DNA of 64,000 bases from Scatophagus argus (Eukaryota > Chordata > Actinopteri > Scatophagidae), in NCBI RefSeq assembly GCF_020382885.2, contig NC_058515.1, forward strand, positions 11,920,723 through 11,984,722, read 5' to 3'. The position numbers and the translations under genes are program-made. The notes below the pieces were generated by a model. The model made no database searches, was not told the origin of the DNA, and saw only the letters and a list, made by a program, of their open reading frames with translations. Positions within the stretch are counted from its first letter, which is position 1. Every line of letters starts with the position of its first letter. Positions 1-13,800 of this stretch are shown piece after piece.

Positions 1-3000
1 AAAGGGAAACGGCACAGACAAAAAACACGCTCACTCGCAGATGAATTTAAATCATTCGTTCTTTATTGGTTCCCATTCACCACCCACCATCATAAAGCTT
101 TGGGGCCCCTAGCTCTGATTGTCTTTAGCCATTTGTTCAGAGCCCCGACATCCACCCAAATTCTTCAACTCAATCACCAAAATGAAAGAAAAGTCTCCTC
201 GGTTGACTGTGCGTCCATAAGCAGAGGATGGAAACAGATGATGAGCAGATCAAAGAGGCAACAGAGGATGCCGCTTCCACCCGATTCCAATCAACTGTTA
301 CTATTTTATTCCCGATATCATAAAAGCGCAGCAGACCCAAAAAAGAGCCCAGTTTAATTTCACAGTAAAATAATGATAAAAAAAAAGGAGGAGCAGCTAA
401 TGTGAAGATGATGAGATTCCAACATCCTCTGTAACTGTCTGAGAAGAACAGCCGACACTTTAGACACGACGGTGTGGCCACTACTGAAACTCTCTTCACA
501 AGAAGCAGAACAGCCGGACGAACGACTCGAACAGTCAAAAAAGCACTTAGAGACTCACAACCAGGGAGGAAAGGATCATAAGGGAACAGCTGAGGAGAAA
601 TAAAAACATATTCTTCAAGGTGAAATACAGTCACAGACAGACATGAGAATGAAGGATATTTTCACATACACATTTGGATTGTACTTCATTTAGTTAAGTC
701 TACAAATGACTTGCAGAGACGTTTTGATTTGGCACAGTTTGATTCATGCCTTTGAGCATCAGCTTATCGTTGCCTTTATGCGAGTACTGACAGTACCTGA
801 ACTCCAGCTTAAGGAGAAAAGTCAAGCTTTTGAGCCGATGCTTGCAGAGAATCAAAGTGTTCAGAATTAAAAAGTACATAAGACGTTTTTTAAAATTATC
901 CACCATAGTATCACAGCAGTTTGTGAAATAGTCACAAAACGTAATGCATGGGATTTGTGTACACGGACACGAATTTTAATATTGTTACAGAATGTAAAAC
1001 TGGTTGCTGGCTGCTGTGAAATACTGACCACATTGAATCTTTATGATTCGTGTCCATGGACATGAATGTACCATTTTTAATTTGTGCTGGCTGTCCTAAA
1101 AAACAATGGACCATTCATGCACAGTGCCCACAACTCCTAAAGATTCAATTCAGCAACTATTTCACAAACTGCCGCGACACTCGGTTGGATTATCACATGG
1201 CAAAATGCAACCATAATCTGTATTACAACCATGAAACTGTTAAATAATCCAACAAACAGAGGTGACCACTCAGCTCTTTGTTATGAATTCATCCCACCAC
1301 TTTTTGCATTCTTCTCACATTTTCATAGTTTAACTGAGGTAATTTTTTTTTTAATTTCAAAATGTCCCTTTTCCAGAGTATTTGTCTAATAATTCAGACC
1401 CAAGCCAGAGCCAATTACCCAGCTGCCTTTGTCCCGTTTGTCTTGGTTAACAATAAGTGAAAGTGATGATTAGGGAAAATGGTTTGTTGGTATGAAAGAA
1501 AATGAAATAAATGAACAGCTGAGTTTTAAAACTTTATTGAGCTGCAATTTTATGATTAGAAGTTTGAAGTTTGGACTGTATTTATTCACATTTCATGTTC
1601 TTATTCATTCCTTTAATGCTGAACACTTTGAGCCTCCATAAATGCTCCATAAATAAGACAAACACATAACTCCAATGTTTTCTTGTTAATTTACAGCGAG
1701 ATGAGACAGTTTAGACGTTTCATTCCAATGAAAGGCCTTCTTTTACAAGTAGCAGCTGAATTCAAACTACTTAAAACATAGTTGAGGATCAGCACACTCA
1801 GCAAACACATTTAAAGGATAAGAGTAGTGATATTTTGTTGTCAACAAATCCCATGAAAAGACCAAAATCTATTGCCAGTAAAGCCTGATGAATCTTATTC
1901 CTCTGTGCCATTGACCACTGTTGTTGTAAAAATACATTATCACTAAAACACATCAGTGTGTCACACAGTGAACAGGGACACTGTAGTTTATTCTGAGTCA
2001 AAAAAATGCCACAAATAGTCACCAGTACACCAAACGTATATTCATCCGCTGCCGAAAAAAGTACCTAACAAATGCAAGTTTCCGTTTGAGCAACGTTTGA
2101 TTAAAAACTAAAGCGACCAGCTGTTTTAGGAAAGTTAAAAAAAAGTTAAATCAACGCACGTGAAGTTGTGCCGCAGACAGGGTGGAGAAGTTGGCAGATA
2201 GACTCACACACTGTTGTTTATGGTCTTTTTTTAAGGAGTTTGTTGAAAGTGAGAAAAATATAGGAAAAAAAAACAGCCTTATCCTTTCAAGTGAACTGAG
2301 CCAGTATGTTTTTACAGTGTACGTACCGTGAATAAATATCACACACAGCTGAACTCATTTCAAATACCTGTAAATAAATAAAAACCGCTGTGCGTTTCGT
2401 GCTTTCAAAGCTGAGGTTCCCCGGTAAAGTCTGATAAACACACTCTGAATTCAGATATTCACATCCACTTCATAAAACTGTTTATCGTCTATTCCAGTGT
2501 GTTTTTTCTTTCCCGCTTGCTCTGCTTTTTTTTTCTTTTATTCCTGTCAGAGCAGCGGCGGTTTGTGTGTTTTTCATTACTGTAACCTACGGTGCGACAG
2601 ACTCCAAACCACAAAAGCATTGTGTGGTTGAGCACTTAAGCACCGCTGAATTAAAGATTAATTTTAAAGCGACTACACTTGTTTCAACGTGCGGCTTTCA
2701 GAAGTGGTCCTAGTAGTTTTCTCTTATGCAGAACATGTATAGAATGAATATTTTACACCATTGCCACATGCCTTGGTCCATCTCTGTTGCCTGAAGTGGT
2801 ATACTGAACATATAAAGGTCCACATTGGCAACGAACAGGTTCTATCCAGTGATTCATGAAAAATAACAGTTAAAAATACAGCAATGTAGCTCTTCAAGTC
2901 CAGATAATAAATAATACATAGTTATAATAAATCCCACACACATTACTTCATTTTGTTGCCGTGCAAACTTGGCATACATGAAGCAGAAAGACTCCTTTGC

Positions 3001-4587
3001 TCACAAAGACATCCTTCCTATGCGCTCCCAGTTATTTAGTAGTACCCTGCTGATCACTAGAGGAGTAAAAGAACATAAATGACACATTAAATATGAGCAG
3101 AATGCATTAAAAATGGATCACAGCTGAGATAAGTGATGACATTTTGCCATCCCAGCCAACCCACCAGCCTTGCGAGGCTTGAAGCACTTGTCCCCCTGTG
3201 CTTCCGGGCTCAGATGGAGCAGCTTTCGTCTGGTCCTCATATTCTTAATGAAAATGTACGGCTGTGTAACCCAAGAACACGAGCCATAGGAGGGCCTTGA
3301 GAGGAGATGATTAAATATTCAAACACTTTGACCCACAGGCCTCAAGTCTTTGTCCTGTCAAGTTGTTTTACGTTTTTGTTTGTATCAATGTGTGCAGTGT
3401 GGGGTTGCTGGTAAGTTATTAAAATCCACGCTTTTCATGTAGAACACAGGCCTGGAGATCTTATTGCAATAATGTCCGAGATTAGAACCCCCACACCCCG
3501 AAACCCTGACTTTGTCATAGAGTCTCTACAATGCAAGATGTGATCTCAGCTGGTGGTCCAAAAGAGACTTGAGTCAACGGTGAAGGAAGCAAGAAGTCAG
3601 TGCTGATGTCTGGATTGAGAGTCTGGCCAGAGGGTTGCAGCATGGATGAGAGGATGGAGAGACGGGTGCACGGAGGAAGCCAGCGAGGTCGAAGGCCGAA
3701 GAGACACAGGCTTATGTGTGTGTTCAGTCTCTGCATGAGTCATAGCGATAATGGGTGGACAAACTGAGTTTCCAGCAGTCTTTTAGGCTTACCCTCTGGA
3801 TAAGGTCTCTCTCTGTCTCTGTCTATGTGACATTTTAATCCCCCTCCTCCCTCCATTGCTTTATCCTCTGGAGTTTATAAAAGAAGAAGAGTTGTCAATT
3901 GTGCTGTTGAATTAATAGTTGGAGGTTATCTTGGGGTCTGTCTGGCCTCTTACTTGTAGGAGACTCTTTGGAAGCCTGACAGCTGATCCTTTTATGTCAT
4001 TATGTCTCTCCCAAGGACTTTAAATGGCATATGTTAGGGAGAGAGCGCAAAAGGGGGCTGAAGAAAGAGAGAATGAAAGCAAGAAACATGATACTACAGC
4101 AGTGTGATGCACACAAAGCCCACTCTGTGCTTCACAATAGACCCGATATCGCCACTTCCCTATTGAGTTCTAGTTGCGTGTAACAGATTTGCTTCAAAGA
4201 ACCACTTTCACCTGAATCTCTCTCCCATCCACTGTGGCCGACAATGCAGAGGTGTGCAATTTAGCCGAGTCCCAGTGTAGATTTCTCCCACAGTTGTGTC
4301 TGCCAATCCCGATACCGTTTCACAGACTGGAGAGATTCAAGTTCATGTCCGGATATGTGTAACCCTCCCTTTTTCCACATTTATTTTTTTAGACTAAGAT
4401 TTAAGAACGAAGCAAGCCTTTTCCAAAGACTTCCTTGTACTCCCAAGCATTTTTATCTCAAGGGTCAGGTTGGGTTGAAAAATGCAGTCTGTTTAGCCCT
4501 CAAATTATATTTAGTTCTCTACATTTTGGTTGACAAAGCCTGGGTCTGTGAGGAATTAGGCAATAACTTTGTCGTCCAACCTTGAGG
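1..4587. other. Non-coding region downstream of gal3st3 (possible long 3' UTR)
   Basis: No reading frame here looks like a conserved protein and I recognise no RNA gene. The stretch is AT-rich with poly-A/T runs. As gal3st3 runs leftward and stops at 4588, at least the right part should be its 3' UTR. Minus-strand AATAAA motifs (TTTATT on the plus strand) occur near 4380 and near 64, so a 3' UTR of anywhere from about 0.2 to 4.5 kb is possible. The true end cannot be fixed without transcript data. Confidence 0.4.
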
Positions 4588-6977
4588 TCATGCTGAATGC
4601 TTTGAGTTGGAGGCAGATCCAGTCACTGATGCAGGGCCAGGGGCTGGAGGAGACATTTGGTTGTGTTGCACTTTGCGTATGGGCTGCATTTGCTGGGGAC
4701 GTGTCTGCTGTGGAGCCCGGAGCTGGTGGCCTCGACGGTAGCGCAGTGATTGGGAACGTAGGAGCGTCTGTGTGTACTGGATCTCTGGCTGGATGAATTT
4801 GAGGCAGAGCTCCTGGGCCTGGTTAGAATACCCACGGCTCAGATTTGTTGGGAGATCGTAGCCTATAATGTCAACTTTGCCACTTGGCTGCCACGGGCGG
4901 AGATCCTTGTTCTTGATCTGTGTGGCTGAGCGGAAGAGTGGCACCGTCCCATCGAAGCAGCTTTTCATTAGCCTCTCCTGGGCCTGTCGAAGGACGCGCA
5001 CCTCCCTTGCCACACAGGCTGGACCCAGAGCTTCAATCTGGCGCCACAAGGACGCGTTGAAGTGATCGTAGAGACGTGCATCTAAAGAATTCCAGGCACG
5101 GATCTTTGCAGCAAGGCCTGGCGTTAGGGACCGCTTTGAGCTTTCTGTTCGCATGTTGTGCTTAAAATACAGAATGTCATCCAGGTCCCAGGAGAGGAGA
5201 TGACGAAGGAGAACCAGTGACTCATCAAAGTACTCGGAAATCATTACAAGGGAGAAAACTTGCTCCACTTCTTCTATAAAGGCCAGTGCATATGCCGCAT
5301 CTGTTGCTGGGCGATCCTTGTCTCTGCCCAAGTCGAAGGCCAAGGTGTTGTGTGCATACATGGAGTCCTTCTCTTTTGGTCGGTAGTAGCGCCAGGGATC
5401 TGCTAAGAAAGCCTCCAGGGAGTCATTGGGGACCCTCTTGAAGCTCTGCGAGTACTGGTGGAAGTAAGTAAACAAGGATTCAAACATGGAGCTGGGTTCC
5501 CTCAGGATAGTGATATACATTGTGTCATTGGGCATCAGGCGCTGCAGCTCCGCCTTGTTGAAGCGCATGTGGCTGGTGATGATGTTTGGCGGAAGTGTGT
5601 GCGGGTGGACGAAATGAGAGGAGAATGACTGTGGGTAGCAGAACTGGTGGCCGCAGGACTGCACTGGCAACGCCACAGTGAGGTTGTTGTGTTCTGCGAA
5701 GCGAAAAAGCACGTTCTGCATGGTGGTGCTGGCCGTTTTGTGGGTCTTAAGGAAGGCCACATTGGTGTGCTTAGGTTTCATGCTTGGGACAGGGTGGGAA
5801 TGGAAGGAAGGACAGCCATGGTAGAAGGTATCGATGGTCCTGGAAGGAAAAAAAAGAAAGTGTAATAACATATTTGAAGCTCCACTAGCTCCAGAATAAA
5901 GAGCAGCTACTCCAAATAAAATGGTGACAATAGAGACATAATTGCACAGACACTGGACAGCTAATTGATGGTCCAGAGGAGGGGACAGAAGTAGTAGTAC
6001 ATGAAAGTAAAAATCACAAATATGAGTGGGGAACGGAAATGAGAGGAGATGGAGAAGAGGGAACAGACAGTGAAGTAGGATAAAATCCCTGGAAGAAACC
6101 CTGAGTGCAGTATAAAATAAGGTGTGTCTGAATGATGTCTTTTGCATACTACGTCTCTGTGATAAATCAATATGATGATTTACTGACTTTCAGTGGAATC
6201 ATAGTGTGAGGATATGAACTTGTGCAAAATCGTTTCCAAATGATTAGCTCACATCTAACTGTTATGTGTAAAGAATTTCATCTTATGTACTGACATTGAA
6301 AAAATTTTATTCTGCCAGTAATGATTTCGCCCACGTGCCAGCCTTCAATACAAAAACTTACTACTTATTTCCAAAAAGAACGCCAAATTGTAGAAAATTT
6401 TTAAATATAAAATCTGATGCCAACCATACACAGTATGAATGGGTGCATACATACTGGAGTATGTAGCTCAGTCACTGCAGACTGAACGAGAAGGTCAGAC
6501 AGTGAAACGAAGTGGAAACTGTCTGAAAAGTAGACAGACGAGGTAGTAATGTTCAACAAATGGAGACCGTTAACGATAGGAATGGGAAAAGGTTTTATGA
6601 GCAAAAAGTTGAGAAGAGTTTGAGCACAGAATACAGGGCTGTCAAAGATCTACGATCCCTCTACTTTTATAATTGGTCCCACGACAAACTTGGCAGTGCA
6701 TCGGCACACAGAGTCTCGTACCTGGGTATTATAATAACCCAGTCCCACTACCAATTTGTCTTGAAACAGAGAAGACTGGAGCTGCCATTGGCAGATTTTT
6801 CATAGTTATTGGCACCACACGGTCTTATAGAGATACAGAGGGTATATAAGATGAGCAAATGCATGTTTGCATATGTTTGGGCATGTTTACTCACCAGCTC
6901 AAGTGACCCCCATGGTGCAGCAGCAGACTGACGGTACTGATGGCAGCGATTAACAGGAATAACTTCTTCCGCCACAT
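4588..6977 (-). CDS. gal3st3: Galactose-3-O-sulfotransferase 3 (two coding exons)
   Basis: This is a Golgi type II membrane sulfotransferase. The family moves sulfate from PAPS to the 3-OH of galactose on N-acetyllactosamine-type glycans. Coding exons, read leftward: 6977-6895 (ATG, 83 nt, donor GT at 6894-6893) and 5839-4588 (acceptor AG at 5841-5840, stop TGA at 4590-4588). They join in phase 2 to give 444 residues; human GAL3ST3 has 431. Residues 1-28 hold a short basic start (MWRKK) and a hydrophobic signal-anchor, close to the human N-terminus. The PAPS 5'-phosphosulfate site FLKTHKTASTT lies at about 57-67 and the 3'-phosphate site YITILREPSSMFESLF starts at about 136. EYFDESLVLLRHLLSWDLDD and KVDIIGYDLP are also family-typical. 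The last 50 or so residues are Q/R/P-rich and diverge from human. Family confidence is high; paralogue 3 rather than 1, 2 or 4 is supported by best remembered similarity and by synteny. Confidence 0.93.
5840..6894 (-). other. gal3st3 coding intron
   Basis: This is a GT-AG intron of 1055 nt with a strong pyrimidine tract before the acceptor. The reading frame of the large exon stays open leftward into the intron for 102 codons (5840-6147) and encodes a hydrophobic stretch. That may be chance or an intron-retention product. No other coding content is seen. Confidence 0.8.
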
Positions 6978-9900
6978 CTCTCTCTGCTTCACTGAGACTG
7001 TGGGAGGCAGAGACGGAGAGCGAGGTGAGCAGGGAACGTAAGCAGGCTAGGAAAGCGCGAGAACGAGGGCAGGTGGATGGTGTAACGAGAAAGTGAAAAT
7101 GAGGATGAGGTGGAAGGAGAACGACGATAGAGACTTAGGCAGCGAGAGGAGGAGGGGTTCAGCGGGAGAAGAGACGAAAGGACGCAGAAATGAGAAGTGG
7201 AAGGACAGGAAGACAAGGGAAGAGACCAAGAGAAAGAGACAGGAGACGGTGAGGAGGGTTTATTCAGAAAATAATAGCCAGGATCCATTAGCCGGTGAAG
7301 GTAGCAAGGCCCTGCTTTTGTCACTTCGTAATAATACAGTGAATGATACCTTCATTAGCTTCCACAGCTGTAATAGTCACATTCACTCTTACACCCTTTT
7401 ATATTCTCTTGGCTCAAACCTTGGACAGATGGCCCCGCACATTAGGTCCTGTCAGTAACAAGGGACATGCACATGTGAAAAACCAACAGCCCTTCACAGT
7501 GAGAGCGCTCTGTGGCAGAAACTCCCTGTGTCACTTGACCCTGCGTCGCCAAAACGCCACGACAGCAATGGAACCTGGGAAGGAGTCCAAGCCTCTCTCG
7601 ACGGCATCTCACTTGCATAACAATGGCCGCCGTCTCTCTCCTTGATTACACTGTGCTGTTACCGTCTACACACATGCCAACGGTCATGAAAGCCAGCTCG
7701 TGTTACCCAAAGCAGCTGTATTTTACAACACCTACGCTATTTCGTGGACGTTTCTATCTGATTCGCTGAGGAGGAGTGCATGAGTGCATCGATTTAAAGC
7801 ATGGATGGCCCCAGCAGGAAACTACTGACCGTGGTGTTGTTACTGCCACCCACTCAGATAAACAGGATTATTCAGGGTTTGCTGGACATACAGCAAACCC
7901 TGATATGAAAGTAAAACATACGTTCTACTGATATTTTGATTTAGATTCATGCTCTCTGCTTTCAAATCAAACAAAACTAGATCATTTACTTTTCTTAGAG
8001 CAACTTCATTGTCTGTTAATTTTTATTTCATTTTTATGCAATTGTTAAATCAGCATCAAGTGTACAAAAATGCCTGTCGCAATTTCCCAGAGCCTTTCAA
8101 AATACTTGTTTTCCTCAGCCAAGAGAATAGACTGCATATTAAACAGTGGACTGAGCCACCGCGACGTCACATATCGCCTTGCTGACTAACATCTGGAAGC
8201 CTCGAGTTTGGCATCACGATCATCGCCATCTTGGGTTTTTGTAAAACAGAAGTCACCATATTACAAAAAGAAGGTGAAGCCGGAGAGGTGATGCTGACTG
8301 GATGTGAGTGAAACCCAGAGGAGATGTCGAAATATGGACTTGTCAATCACAAGTTAGCCACACACTGAAATATGCCCTGATTTATCATAATAATTTACAA
8401 AATCATGCTGTAATTTAAAAAGTCTTGAAAGACCATAAAAGGATCAGGAAACAGTTTACTGAGGAAATAAATCAAGTGAGCAGATGGCTCGTTCTCTCAT
8501 ATATACTATAAAAATTGCTGAAACCAATAGAGTCGCCTCCTGCTGGCCTGATGATATAAAACAGAGAAAAACAACAAAATTCTCACATTTGAGAAGCTGG
8601 AAATGGCAGAGACATTCAGTTATCTATATAGTTGGCCAAAACTTCTCTGTCACTTGACTAATCATTTCAGGACAGTTTTTTAATTGATTCATTCTTGCCG
8701 GAAGACACATTACAAACAACGCAAAAAAAGCATACAACACAAAATAGTCACACCTCAGTGCATAATACACAGCTCATAAATGTGATGCACGAGGTGGGAA
8801 GTTATTTCAGGTGCAATTAAGTCAAACAGCTGCGGTGGAGAAAAGCGAGCCACAGCTTCAAGTAAATTCAAGATTATGTTTCCCAAATAGCTATTAAGGA
8901 TTCAGTGAGGAATGACAGCTGACCTCATTGTAGAAGATTAAGAGAGAAAACTGACAAATCCAAAACAGCCAAACAGCTGGCATTGTGCTGCCTCAGTGGC
9001 TGGGCTCAGCAGGAATGTGCGTAAACAACACACAGATGTGCAGGCGCACACAAGTGCACAAAACACTAAGCCTACTGTGATACCTAATGCTCTCACGCTA
9101 ATTGATGAACAGACTGTTGTAGACACAGTTTGGTTGGTTCTTGGCCAGTTAATCTTTCTGTCAATATCAATGCAGCATGTCCTCTGCCCTGCTGGTGGCC
9201 CAATAATCTGACCACCACTGCAGCTTACATGTTTCCTGTTTTTACTGTATTTTCATGAGAAGTGTGTTTATCTTGATGTCTTCCACACCGATAAGACAAA
9301 TAAACTGATGTTTTCTGGAAGACTGGTTTGAGTACCCTTAATAACCGCAATCACTGGAAATGCCAGTGACAACAAGAGACAAGGAACAGAAAGTTCAGGC
9401 TGATCCACAAAGTAAAACAGCCAGCTGTCCATTATATTTCTAATGACTTTAAGTGTGTGAAATAGCTCGAGTGAGCCCTTGAAAAAAACATAGTTTGGCT
9501 CTCTCTTAGTTCATCTGTGTCCTTTTTACATACAGCACACCAAAATGACTTTCCTCTACAAGCACACATCGACTTTTAGAGAAGATTCTGGCAAGAGTCA
9601 GCACAGCTCGCGGCACTTTGGAGGCTGATTCCTTCGTACTCTTTAATAAATAAAATGTTCTTTTTAAAAACATGTTTCCCCTCTGCTTTACATTGTTCCT
9701 GTTTTGACTGAACACAGCCTGAGAAGTTGGAGATATTCGTGTTCATGTTTTCTCCCCCGAAGAAGAAGTCATTTGCTGCTATCGTATCTTGTAAAGCAAG
9801 AAAAACAACCTCCAGTGACTTGAAAATTGCCTGAGTTGTGTAATGCATCGCATTCAGCAAGGCAGCTTAATGCGGTTCTGCCACTGTTCCTTTGTTTCTC

Positions 9901-10832
9901 ACCGTACCCCGAGTCGAATGTTTTCATATCTGTGCCCTGGTCGCATCATCCCCTCCTTACTGTTAATCACCTGACAGATGGGAGGAGATTGAGGTCTGTC
10001 CCAGGACATACCCGCTGAAAAATATTTCATATTTCATCTCAGCAACTTTATTGTCAGATCTCCAGGGGATGGAGCAGCAGTTTGGCTTTTATAAACAGCA
10101 AAGAAACCCCTCAAGCTGCATTCAGACAAAAGTTAATATCAGAGTCAGCGTGACTGTAATTCAAACAAAAAAGGAAATTCTCTCTAGGTGGTTCAAATCT
10201 TTGTGAAAACTGAACTGCAGAAGCTGTAGGGCAGAGACAAGAGGAATAAAGAGAGGTTCTGGATGAAAATGACTTGATTAATGACTCGAATTCTCATGAA
10301 CGGATCAGGGTGATAAAAAGAGTCTCAGAGTCCCATGTTAGCAGCTTAGATGATTAATCTTGGGGACATCGTTTTGGGGCAGTTGCTGAAATGACTGATG
10401 TGGTCATCATCATCGTTTTGTTTTCACCCACAGATATCATAAGCAAAACTATGAAAATACACCAGTTTTACTAACATTCTTATATTCCTTAAAAACAAAT
10501 GCATGAAGTATAACAAGATGAACTTTTCATCACTATCCTGTGAAATGTCACTCTATTCCAGGTTGGTCAATTACATTTTGTTACACCAGCCTCTTCGGCT
10601 CAAAGTTAGGTGCCATTTGCATACGAAAATGCCACCGGAAATCCAGTTTGGAATGAGGGATTGATGAAACGAAGCTCGACTGAGCCGCCCTCATTCAAAA
10701 GGCAGCAGATGCGGTAAAATGCAGCCCTGCAGCTGACTCTACACACTGATTCAACATCGTGAGCACAATGAAACCATGCAGCAGAGATGCAGAGACTGTT
10801 TCTTGAAGTAAGAGGACCTGCTTTGTAGACCT

Positions 10833-10834
<2 letters not shown>

Positions 10835-10883
<49 letters not shown>
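10835..10883. repeat. (TG)n microsatellite
   Basis: An uninterrupted TG dinucleotide run of about 24 units, typical of fish intergenic DNA. Confidence 0.97.
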
Positions 10884-10888
<5 letters not shown>

Positions 10889-13800
10889 GGATGGAGGTAG
10901 ATCATATGTCGCAGAGAGTTAATAAGAAAGGGATTTAAGTGGCTTTCAGCAGACAGACTCGACTTCTCCCCTTCATCCACCCTCATCTGCTGCCGTCCTC
11001 ACCTCTCTCCTCCTTCTGCACCAACACTCTGGCCTCTTTAATTATAATGGTCTGATTAAGTTTCTCTTATGATTGCTGCAGACGTGAAAGCACAATGAGG
11101 GGACATCCGATCCCTCCGTTAGCAGACAATTATTTAGCAAAAAGGGCAGACAGACAGAAGAAACGATACCTTACCTTGTTTGTGTATTGATTTAATGATT
11201 AAATGAGGGATAATCCACCAGGAGGTGAGGCTACAGGATTTCGCCACATGACTTGAAGGTAAGGAGAACAACCCGATGTGTGGTGTCCTCAGCGGAGGAT
11301 TTCAGCTAATCCTTTAATGCAGACCTCAGAGTGGATTATCCATTTTACATCGTGCTCGTTCACCAAAGATTTCTAAAGAAGAGCATTCGCGGTTTATTCT
11401 TGCATGTTTGGGACTCAGAGGTAAAAAATGAGGAGGCAGAAGTTAGTCACTCCAGTATGGTTCATGATGAATCAGAGCCCAAGCATTTGAGTGTGCTGAT
11501 ATTTGAGAAGGCAAGAGATCCGATCATGAAGTATCAGTGGATTCAGCGGGAGATGAAGGTCCATGCTGCGAATGTTAATTAACCAAAACAAAAAGAAACA
11601 TAAAAAACACTGTCAACTAATATAATCCAAGGAGCAATTACATCATCATTACATCATTACCGTAAGCCAATATCAGCTGATAATACTGACCTGCCAATAC
11701 GTCAGTCGTGCTCTGTTTCAGATAATCTGAGCGAATTCGAAACTAACTTTCAGTGTGGTATAATAAGAATTTTTATAAACAGATAGACGTTAACATCACA
11801 TGACCTTCTCCTGTAACGGGCAGTTCACTTCAATTTGCATTCTGATACATCAAGTGAATGTTTTTGTATGGGTGGTAACTTTGTGAGCCTGAATTGTGTT
11901 TTTTTGTTGTTTTTTTAGATGGAGATGTGTGAAGGAATCATCCTCTCATCTCCCTTAAATTCTCCCCACAGGTGATTCAAGCTTAATTTCCCCTCTTTTC
12001 GCGTGCACTTATTTTCCTTTTGGCTCTTTTTCTTTTTGTCAGTTTACCTCCATCTCTCCCAGGTCTTTTTTAATATATATATATATATATATGTTGCTGC
12101 TGCTGCTGTGTGAAATTGTCTTATCTCTGAAATGTCAGCTGTTATGAATCAATAAAAAGTTTTGTCTCTTGCTAAGTTTGAACTCAGCAGCAAGACAGAA
12201 ATTACGCAGTTACAGACAAGAGATGGAGAGAAACCAAACATGCACTACATGATACAGACACACAGATGTTCGCCACACACACACAAACACAACCCGACGA
12301 GTGTGTGCTCGGTCTACCGAGGAACAACAGCTGCTTCTCTCATATGACAACCTTTGACCCTTCCTAAGGCATCTTTATACCTCAAATGATCTTTATGGTT
12401 TCATAACCAAACCAGCCAGCATACCACACCATGACAAGTGATAGCACATATGTCAGCTTGGCCCCACCTTTAAACACACGCAGCTGTTCGGGCCCCCAAC
12501 CGCCAGGGAGTCGACCCACAGTCCGGCCATCAGTAACGGGATGACTTACGGCAAACACACACACTACATCTAACACACCCTGCGAAGGGGCGATTAGTGT
12601 TAGCCCATAAACCTCAGCGTGAAAAAAAATCCTAGTTCACGCTATGCTACCAAGCGAGTGATCCTCTGTTAACATGTTACGTGAGCTAACATAAGCAAAA
12701 ATACGTTCCAGCGGCGTTTTGGAACTAAGCATTAATGAAAGCTGCTGTAACAGTGAGAAGCATGGGTTAAAGGGTCAGTGCACAGATGTTTTTGTTTTAT
12801 TTTACTGGCCAGATTTTGGAATCTCACCCGTCAAATGTAGGGTAGGTTGACGACTCCAAAAATTGGGGGACTTGTGAGAGAAACCTGGCATTAAGGCTTC
12901 CACAAACACAGGAACAATGACAGATATCCTTCCCTTCTGAGATTCTTTCATTGGCAGCCAAACAGAGGATAGCCTGTTACATTGAGCTGAGTATCACCAT
13001 GTAGTGGAATTAGTCAGCGGTGGAAAGTACATTCACTCAGGTCCTGTACTTCAGTACAACTGTGACATCACTTCTTTATGACATGAACGCAGCAGAGCCC
13101 ATTCTTGTCTGCTAAAAGCCCATGTCTTTTAAAACCCATTCAGCTGGTCTTTCACGCAGGAGATAAAAATCTGTAGCCTCCGAACATAAAGCGATATCAC
13201 TTGACAAAGCTACTGCAGAACCACAGAAGATTCAACACAACAGTTCTCACAGGCTGAATAAGCACTCTTTCTGACATAGAATTCCCCTTTCAAAACAGCT
13301 ATGTGATATAGTACTGCTGCTACACATACGCCACGATATTTCACATGGAAACACGAAAGCTGTACTGCCTCTGCCAACACTTTAAACTGTGATAAACCTT
13401 GGCCTGCTGAACAAGGCTGTGTTATGCCCCTGAAGCTTCACGAACAGCTGAGTAAGTGAAACTTACAGTAACACAGCACACATGTTAGCCCAGCATCTTC
13501 ATTGTGCGTGAGCTGCAGTTTCATCACCTTATAAAGATTCTGCGCCCCCCTCCCATTTGCCGCCTGCACTCCATTTCCTCGTCCTGCCGTATAACCAGCG
13601 GCGTGCCTGTTACCCTGGATAATCCATAGAAAATGCAACACAGTTTTTACAGAAACTGCTTCTTCCCTATGATAAAAAGCCCTGAGATCAGTGAAATCTC
13701 AGAGTTGGATACCTCAAAACAAATTTAAATGTCTACTGTAAAACTAGTTTTTGAAGCCCCTGTGGCAATCAAGCACAGTGTCTGCTGAAAAAGCCGTTGA

